Position numbers and translations under genes: made by a program. From Bacillota bacterium (GTDB lineage: Bacteria > Bacillota > DTU030 > DUMP01), in contig JAAYHG010000079.1 of NCBI GenBank assembly GCA_012735455.1, positions 1 to 19,865 on the forward strand: a stretch of DNA of 19,865 nt. Direction: 5' to 3'. Below, one piece after another: positions 14,934 through 19,865 of this stretch. Under the pieces are notes generated by a model. It ran no database searches, was not told the origin of the DNA, and saw nothing but the letters and a program-made list of their open reading frames with translations. Each line of letters opens with the position of its first letter. Position 1 is the first letter of the stretch.

Positions 14934-14978
14934 AGGCTGTCATCCTTCAGCAGGAAGTTACACCATCTTAGACTTCGG

Positions 14979-14989
14979 TTACATTGTAA
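14979..14989. repeat. Small palindrome upstream of degS-like gene
   Basis: TTACA-T-TGTAA is a perfect 5-1-5 dyad in the 85-bp gap between the HAMP gene and the kinase gene. It is about 46-56 bp upstream of the kinase start. It could be an operator for an internal promoter, but no convincing -35/-10 is near and short AT-rich dyads occur by chance. Confidence 0.25.
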
Positions 14990-15018
14990 TACATATCACG
15001 CCTGCTGACCAGCGGTGC

Positions 15019-15975
15019 CTAGCTGTTGGTCTTAAACTGGAGGACCAAGGAGTTTAGCTGCTCACACATCCGGGCCAAGCGCCGCGAACTGGAATGAATC
15101 TCCTTCAGCAATTCTGTGCGGCGCGGAGGATCGTCCCCATCACCTTCTCGCATCATAGTCTCGGAGCGCTGTGCCAAGGTACTGGATGTTGCGCCCATAT
15201 CACCTACCTTCTCTCTAATAGTCCTGAAAAGCAGGGCCAATTCCCTACCCATGATGTTGAAGGCACGCGCCAGCTGCCCCAGTTCATCCCCTGTTGGCAC
15301 CGAGAGCTGATAAGAAAAATCGCCCACAGCCACCTTTTCTGTGGCTAAGAGGAGTTCCTTTACGGGACGCCCCACTGCCCGCATGACAATAAGGCGAGCC
15401 AAGAGCAGCCCGGCGATACTGGCAAGTACGAAGTTAACGATTAGGTTGTGAGCAGTATCCTCTAGGTAACTATCAATAAAGGTTAGGTCGCTTAAGATGA
15501 AGGTGTAACCTAAGGCCTCATTACTGCTATCCTCAATGGGAGCACTAAAGAGGAGTGCAGTCACCTTCCCAGCTTCATCTCTTATGGGAGTAAGCTGAGT
15601 TTGGATACCAGCATCTGTGTCTAGAGACTGCACCTTGTCAGCTATGATGGTGGTATCAGCGCCGCTGGCAGCTACCACTGAGCCCTTCTTATCTACAACC
15701 ACTCCGTCCAGGATGGTTCCCTCGGCCCGCAGGTCCTTCAGGGTGCGGCTAAGGGTCAGGTGATTCCTTGACCACAGCCCTTCCAGGGCAACGGTGTTGA
15801 CCAGGCGCAGGGTGGACCAGCCGCGACCCACGACAGAGTCCACTAAGGCTGCGCGTTCCCGGACGTAGGTGGTAAAACCCACCGTCCCCATGAGCAGTAT
15901 TAAGAGCAACGTGAAACCAAGACTCAAGCGAAAGGTAAGGGAAAAACCCCTACCTCTATCCCTGCTCTTAGCCAC
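15019..15975 (-). CDS. Transmembrane HAMP-domain protein without output domain
   Basis: 318 aa from GTG at 15975. Its ribosome binding site GAGGAG lies in the last codons of the DUF192 gene (6 nt between genes), so the two are cotranscribed. TM1 spans about 17-38. Residues 39-175 are an extracytoplasmic sensor of single-Cache/dCache-like or four-helix type with a small beta core (D-G-V-V-V-D-K-K-G-S-V-V-A-A-S-G, 90-105). TM2 spans about 178-197, and the HAMP linker is at about 197-250 (R-A-V-G-R-P-V-K-E-L, then V-A-V-G-D-F, then D-E-L-G-Q-L-A-R-A-F-N-I-M). A helical tail of 65 residues ends the protein. It has no kinase, methyl-accepting or cyclase domain, although the architecture otherwise resembles a chemoreceptor or sensor kinase cut after HAMP. 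The soluble DegS-like kinase immediately downstream suggests that the two form a split sensor. Confidence 0.85.
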   Translation of the reverse strand: MAKSRDRGRGFSLTFRLSLGFTLLLILLMGTVGFTTYVRERAALVDSVVGRGWSTLRLVNTVALEGLWSRNHLTLSRTLKDLRAEGTILDGVVVDKKGSVVAASGADTTIIADKVQSLDTDAGIQTQLTPIRDEAGKVTALLFSAPIEDSSNEALGYTFILSDLTFIDSYLEDTAHNLIVNFVLASIAGLLLARLIVMRAVGRPVKELLLATEKVAVGDFSYQLSVPTGDELGQLARAFNIMGRELALLFRTIREKVGDMGATSSTLAQRSETMMREGDGDDPPRRTELLKEIHSSSRRLARMCEQLNSLVLQFKTNS

Positions 15976-15981
15976 AGTAGA

Positions 15982-16332
15982 TCACTCCTCATCTACAAAC
16001 TCGAGCACATCGCCTACCTGGGTGCCCGTGGCCCGGCACACCCCAGCCGGTACTTCGAGGACTTTAGAAGCTCCGCTCACCAGCGGCCCCCAACAAAAGG
16101 GGGGCAACGCCTGCACCACTCTCAGGACACGGTTGCTGGCTGAAAGATAGATCACATCAATAGGATAGCGCATGAACCAAGTATGTACCGCTGTACATGG
16201 TTCCAGTAAGAGTCCCTGTCCAACTTGAAAGCTAGGGGTAGTGATGAGACCTACCAGCCGTGTGGTAACATCGTCCGCAATCTTTATCCTCCCTGCCAAC
16301 AAGGTTGAGCGTGTCACGTTAGTTGCCCTCAT
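15982..16332 (-). CDS. DUF192 family protein
   Basis: 116 aa from ATG with GGGAGAGG just upstream. The DUF192 core is clear: R-x-x-G-L (26-29), then G-L-L-L-E-P-C-T-A-V-H-T-W-F-M-R-Y-P-I-D-V-I-Y-L (40-63), then V-L-E-V-P-A-G (91-97) and a G-D-x-L-E-F end (107-112). The family is a small beta-rich fold of unknown biochemical role. Members in proteobacteria are often exported; this one has no signal peptide and so is probably cytoplasmic. DUF192 genes are often found beside Tad/type II secretion-like loci, and here it lies 70 nt after tadC and 6 nt before the HAMP sensor gene, consistent with a role in pilus assembly or its control. Confidence 0.88.
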   Translation of the reverse strand: MRATNVTRSTLLAGRIKIADDVTTRLVGLITTPSFQVGQGLLLEPCTAVHTWFMRYPIDVIYLSASNRVLRVVQALPPFCWGPLVSGASKVLEVPAGVCRATGTQVGDVLEFVDEE

Positions 16333-16402
16333 GTCCTCTCCCTTCCCGGAAACTCACTCTTTTCTCCAATGTTCTTTAAGGCGTTCTGGACCTACGGAAC
16401 TA

Positions 16403-17338
16403 CTAAAAACTAAAGGCCCGCATTATCTGAATGGCTGCCGGCCCCAAGAGGACAATAAACACTGCGGGAAAGATGAACAGCACCAAGGGCAGGAGCATCT
16501 TAACCGGTGCTTTCATGGCCGCCTCCTCTACCCGCTGACGTCGCCTTTGGCGCGCATCTTGGGACTGTGAGCGCAGTACGTTTCCGATGCTGATGCCGAG
16601 CTGCTCCGCCATGATAATAGATCCCACGAAATTGGAGAGATCGTCCACCTGTATCCTGTCTGCCAGTTCCCGCAGGGCCTCGCGTCTGGGTTTGCCCATG
16701 CGGATTTCCTGCAGAGCAATCGCGAACTCTGCCGCCAACACACCCTGGGACTTTTCAACCACCTTCACCAGCGCAGCATCAAACCCCAGTCCCGCCTCCA
16801 CGCAGACAGTGATGAGGTCCAGCACATCGGGCAGTATTTTCTCTACCTCTTCCTTACGCTGCCTGATTCTGGTGTTAATAATCACATCCGGTAATAACCA
16901 GCCTACGCAGCAGCCAAAAGCGGCCATTAGTACTGACTGCAGCATTCCCTGAGCTATGAGACGCCAAAACTGCAGGAAGGCTAACGCCCCACCGGCACTG
17001 AGCACATACTTGGCCGCCAGGATCGCCCGCGGGGACATATTCCAAGGCCTGCCCGCCTCTACAAGGCGTTGCTCAAGAACCTCACCGCCGCTGGCAGGCA
17101 GATAACGCATCACGGTCCTGGCGAACTCCATAAGTAATGGCTTAACAAACCTCTGGTAGAGGGGAAAAGACAATTCCTGCTGGCGAATGGACACCGTACT
17201 CTCACCCACCAGCGCCTGCGCCCGCTCACGTATGCTGACGCTCCCGCCAAAGAGCCAGCGATGAAAAGTGATGGTTAGACTGAACACGAAGCCAAAAACC
17301 CCTAGCAGGATTATGGGTATGGCAATCATCACCCGCAT
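16403..17338 (-). CDS. tadC: Tad pilus inner-membrane protein TadC (T2SSF domain)
   Basis: 311 aa from ATG, 8 nt after the tadB stop, with AGGGAGG close upstream. TM1 is at 4-24 and further membrane helices are near 107-127 and 130-150. A T2SSF domain lies at about 165-290, with I-L-P-D-V-L-D-L-I-T-V-C-V-E-A-G-L-G-F-D-A-A-L and then G-K-P-R-R-E-A-L-R-E-L-A-D-R. The last helix (about 284-306) follows the family pattern K-M-L-L-P-L-V-L-F-I-F-P-A. TadC pairs with TadB as the integral-membrane platform that the TadA ATPase turns or cycles to assemble Flp-type pilins. Order tadA-tadB-tadC is the standard one, supporting the name. Confidence 0.93.
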   Translation of the reverse strand: MRVMIAIPIILLGVFGFVFSLTITFHRWLFGGSVSIRERAQALVGESTVSIRQQELSFPLYQRFVKPLLMEFARTVMRYLPASGGEVLEQRLVEAGRPWNMSPRAILAAKYVLSAGGALAFLQFWRLIAQGMLQSVLMAAFGCCVGWLLPDVIINTRIRQRKEEVEKILPDVLDLITVCVEAGLGFDAALVKVVEKSQGVLAAEFAIALQEIRMGKPRREALRELADRIQVDDLSNFVGSIIMAEQLGISIGNVLRSQSQDARQRRRQRVEEAAMKAPVKMLLPLVLFIFPAVFIVLLGPAAIQIMRAFSF

Positions 17339-17346
17339 TGGCCTCC

Positions 17347-18312
17347 CTAGAACTTGATATTAACTATCTTCCTGATGAGGAGAAAGCCAACAAACTCACC
17401 TGCAACGGCCAGCAGTAACATGACGAGGCCAATCTGAGTGGAAAAGAGCTCCGCCAAGTAATTAGGACTGATCACCAACATAAACCCACCCAGAATCAGG
17501 GGCAGAAGTCCAATGATAAGGCCCGAAATGCGGCCCTGAGCAGTGAGGGTGCGGATCTCGCGCTTAATCCGCATGCGGTCGCGCACGGTGGCTGCGATGT
17601 TGTCCAGGATCTCGGCCAGATTCCCCCCTACCTGCCGCTGAATGAGGACTGCAGTAACAATAAGTCCCAAATCGTCGCTCCTCACGCGTGCAGCCAGATT
17701 TTCCAAAGCTTCCTCCGTGGTGGTCCCCAGGGTGATCTCCTTCATGGTACGAGTAAACTCTTTTTTTATGGGGTCCGGCAGTTCGTTGCGCACCATATCC
17801 ATTCCCTGTACAAAGCTAAAACCGGAACGGAGCGAGTTGGCCAAGATGGTGAGGGCGTCACTGATCTGGGCATTAAAACTCATGACCCTTCTGCCCTTGG
17901 CCGCATCCAGCAACACAAAGGGCAGGATGGCAGCCGCAGCACCCAGGACCAGACAACCAGCCAGAATGAGGGTGAAGGTAAAGAGCACAGATGATGTGAT
18001 CAGGGCGGCAGAAAGGACAAGCACCATGAATTCGCCGCCTGTCAGGAGGATATCGGCCTCTTCCAACTTCTTATCCACCAGACGCCCCAAGCGGCGGGCC
18101 AGGGCCAGACCGCCGGCCCAGGCCAGAATTCGCCGCCAGAGTTCGCTCCGGCCGGGGCTGTCGAGGGCCTGGGGCTCCTCTTGACCTCTCCCCCGGGCGG
18201 CTATCCGTTTCATGCGCCGCAGCACTTGACGCCGTTCCGCAGAAGAAGCCTCCACTACCCCAAAAACCAAGAGAAATGCTGTAAGAAACGTCAGTACACA
18301 CACTGTCTCCAC
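17347..18312 (-). CDS. tadB: Tad pilus inner-membrane protein TadB (T2SSF domain)
   Basis: 321 aa from GTG at 18312, with AGGAGG 9 nt upstream and 16 nt after the tadA stop. TM1 is at about 4-20. A basic cytoplasmic segment follows (28-60), then two helices (about 93-135), a T2SSF core (about 155-275) and two C-terminal helices (about 268-291, 298-317). Family landmarks include D-A-L-T-I-L-A-N-S-L-R-S-G-F-S-F-V-Q-G-M and Q-R-Q-V-G-G-N-L-A-E-I-L-D-N-I-A-A-T-V-R-D-R. Its length and helix layout match TadB and it is clearly homologous to, but distinct from, the downstream TadC. Together they make the platform of the pilus machine in the cytoplasmic membrane. Confidence 0.93.
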   Translation of the reverse strand: METVCVLTFLTAFLLVFGVVEASSAERRQVLRRMKRIAARGRGQEEPQALDSPGRSELWRRILAWAGGLALARRLGRLVDKKLEEADILLTGGEFMVLVLSAALITSSVLFTFTLILAGCLVLGAAAAILPFVLLDAAKGRRVMSFNAQISDALTILANSLRSGFSFVQGMDMVRNELPDPIKKEFTRTMKEITLGTTTEEALENLAARVRSDDLGLIVTAVLIQRQVGGNLAEILDNIAATVRDRMRIKREIRTLTAQGRISGLIIGLLPLILGGFMLVISPNYLAELFSTQIGLVMLLLAVAGEFVGFLLIRKIVNIKF

Positions 18313-18328
18313 CCGAAAGCCTCCTCAG

Positions 18329-19699
18329 CTAGAGCAAGTACGGCCCGAAGACGCTGGCAGGCAGCTGGATGCCGCTGGCGTGGATACGCTCTATGAAGTG
18401 TGGCCGAATTCCTGTCGCCGAAAAATGTCCTTTTACCCTGCCGTCGGGTCCAACACCCGTCTGGTGAAAGGTGAAAAGGTCTTGCAGCACAATTACATCT
18501 CCCTCCATCCCCAGAACCTCCGTCACATGCGTAATGCGGCGGGATCCATCCCTTAGACGGCTCTGCTGGATAATAAGGTCGATAGCCGAGGAGATCTGCT
18601 CCCGGATAGCTCGCACCGGCAGGTCCATTCCTGCCATGAGAACCATGGTTTCCAGTCGAGCGAGCATATCACGGGGTGAGTTGGCGTGCCCGGTGGTAAG
18701 AGATCCATCGTGCCCGGTGTTCATGGCTTGCAGCATATCCAGGGCTTCGCCGCTGCGCACCTCGCCGACAATAATCCGGTCCGGCCGCATCCTAAGGGCG
18801 TTGCGCACCAGATCGCGGATGGTTATGGCACCTTTGCCTTCAATATTGGGTGGTCGACTCTCCAGGGTAAGGACGTGGGGCTGACGCAGTTGCAGCTCCG
18901 CCGCGTCTTCTATGGTAATAATGCGAACGGAGGACGGGATAAAGGCAGAGAGCACGTTGAGGGTGGTGGTATTACCACTGCCGGTACCACCTGATACCAG
19001 GATATTGAGCCGGGCTGTGACACAGGCTTCAAGGAAGGTCGCCATCTCGCGGCTCAAGGTACCGAATTCCACCAAATCATCCACAGTAAAAGGATCACGC
19101 GCAAATTTACGGATGGTGATGCTCGGCCCGTTCAGGGACAGGGGCGGGATGATAGCGTTTACCCTGGAGCCATCCGGGAGCCTGGCATCCACCATAGGCA
19201 TACTTTCGTCTATACGCCTCCCCAAGGGAGAAACAATTCGATCAATGATGTTCAGCACGTGGTCGTCGTCACGAAAGACCACGTCGGTGAGCTCTATACG
19301 GCCGCCTCGCTCCACATAAACCTGGTACGGGCCATTGACCATTATTTCGCTCACACCTGGGTCGTTCAGAAGGGGGGTTATCGGCCCATAGCCAAGGATC
19401 TCGTCCACTATTTCCCCGGCAATCTTGCTCCTTTCCGAGCGAGCAAGGCGGCCCTCTCCCTCTGACACCAAGTAGCGCTCCACCAGTTCTTCGATGCGCT
19501 TTACCAAAAGTTCGTTGTTGCCCGATTCGGGTGCTGGACTATCCTTGAGCTCGCTCACCACTCTCTTATGCAGGGAGGCCTTGATTTGCGCGTAAGGATC
19601 GCGGACATTGTGGCCATGGCCAAGTTTCCGCTCCTCCACGTTTGCATCCGCGTGAGCTCTTTTGCTTTCAAGCCGTTTTAACAGTGACACCTGATCCAC
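18329..19699 (-). CDS. tadA: Tad pilus secretion ATPase TadA/CpaF with altered Walker A
   Basis: 456 aa from GTG at 19699; another GTG three codons later has a better-placed GGGGTGG. Residues 60-215 form the N-terminal domain typical of CpaF ([30 protein letters not shown]). The ATPase domain has the Asp box (I-T-I-E-D-A-A-E-L), Walker B R-I-I-V-G-E-V-R with E313 (308-315) and the His box T-G-H-A-N-S. Walker A reads [10 protein letters not shown]: Asn243 (codon AAT, 18973-18971) replaces the invariant Lys. All other motifs are intact and the frame is open, so the gene is not obviously decayed. The protein normally drives Flp pilus assembly from the cytoplasm as a hexamer; here either ATP use is altered or there is a single-base error. 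Confidence 0.93.
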   Translation of the reverse strand: MDQVSLLKRLESKRAHADANVEERKLGHGHNVRDPYAQIKASLHKRVVSELKDSPAPESGNNELLVKRIEELVERYLVSEGEGRLARSERSKIAGEIVDEILGYGPITPLLNDPGVSEIMVNGPYQVYVERGGRIELTDVVFRDDDHVLNIIDRIVSPLGRRIDESMPMVDARLPDGSRVNAIIPPLSLNGPSITIRKFARDPFTVDDLVEFGTLSREMATFLEACVTARLNILVSGGTGSGNTTTLNVLSAFIPSSVRIITIEDAAELQLRQPHVLTLESRPPNIEGKGAITIRDLVRNALRMRPDRIIVGEVRSGEALDMLQAMNTGHDGSLTTGHANSPRDMLARLETMVLMAGMDLPVRAIREQISSAIDLIIQQSRLRDGSRRITHVTEVLGMEGDVIVLQDLFTFHQTGVGPDGRVKGHFSATGIRPHFIERIHASGIQLPASVFGPYLL

Positions 19700-19718
19700 C
19701 CCATATTATGGAAATAGC

Positions 19719-19865
19719 CTAGAGACCGAATACCCGGGTAACAAAGGGCTCTTTCTGCCGTACCTGACCCCGGGAAGATTCTGCCTCCAGCTCCAGAGCG
19801 CCGATCAAATCCTTGACTGCCGTAGAAACTTTGGCAAAGGGTTGGCCCATAACAAACGGTACCCC
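19719..19865 (-). CDS. C-terminal end of probable TadZ/CpaE-like protein (partial)
   Basis: The last 48 codons and TAG stop of a gene entering from the right edge, 19 nt upstream of tadA. The visible part begins G-V-P-F-V-M-G-Q-P-F-A-K-V-S-T-A-V-K-D-L, which resembles the end of MinD/ParA-like ATPases of the CpaE/TadZ group (G-x-P-x-V-x-x-x-P, then a helix). A charged tail follows. In Clostridia tadZ/cpaE usually sits directly before tadA. Because so little is seen, the assignment rests mainly on position. Confidence 0.6.
   Translation of the reverse strand, partial: GVPFVMGQPFAKVSTAVKDLIGALELEAESSRGQVRQKEPFVTRVFGL

Noticed and set aside
14451..15008. A 185-codon plus-strand open frame opposite the degS-like gene.
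   Set aside because: It is Leu/Gln-rich as expected from the complement of a charged coiled coil, and has no family resemblance.
15019..15975. HAMP protein as a methyl-accepting chemotaxis receptor.
   Set aside because: It ends about 70 residues after HAMP; the long signalling hairpin with the conserved E-x-x-x-E-x-A-R tip is absent, and the frame has no sign of a frameshift leading into one.

Overview
The window reads as a chromosomal segment of a Gram-positive, spore-former-type Bacillota, most likely a moderately GC-rich Clostridia lineage. The signs are strong AGGAGG-type ribosome binding sites with many GTG and TTG starts, a soluble DegS/DegU-type two-component pair, a copper-amine-oxidase-N-like secreted protein, TIG-repeat surface proteins and a Tad-type pilus locus. 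I cannot name the species. No tRNA, rRNA, CRISPR array, insertion sequence or prophage gene was seen.

Layout. 1-1709 (minus) is the first 569 codons of a secreted TIG/IPT-repeat protein that runs off the left edge. 1909-2838 (minus) is a secreted three-module protein (Cu-amine-oxidase-N-like, NTF2-like, OB-like). Two plus-strand housekeeping genes follow: a uracil-DNA glycosylase-like protein (3064-3765) and a membrane-anchored metallophosphoesterase (3821-4654). 4680 to about 8187-8223 (minus) is a MacAB-like operon in the order adaptor, ATPase, permease. The adaptor is a tandem duplication of the HlyD/MacA module, and its promoter carries three 11-bp direct repeats. 8514-10112 (plus) is an anchored protein with a C-terminal DUF4163/DUF3298 (RsiV-like) region.

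10170-13011 is a divergent antibiotic-response pair. A TipA-type MerR regulator (minus) has a classical 19-bp-spacer MerR promoter with a perfect palindrome. An ABC-F ribosome-protection-type ATPase (plus) lies behind a good promoter, a 21-codon leader peptide and an intrinsic terminator, so transcription attenuation is likely.

13082-19865 (all minus) looks like one long transcription unit. In transcription order it holds the end of a TadZ/CpaE-like gene, tadA/cpaF, tadB, tadC, a DUF192 gene, a transmembrane HAMP protein with no output domain, a DegS-like kinase and a DegU-like regulator. It ends at a terminator shared with the ABC-F gene. The Tad ATPase has Asn in place of the invariant Walker A lysine.

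The points most worth checking are the ABC-F attenuator coupled to a TipA-like regulator, the Walker A substitution in TadA, the HAMP protein paired with a soluble kinase, the tandem adaptor and the 11-bp operator array.
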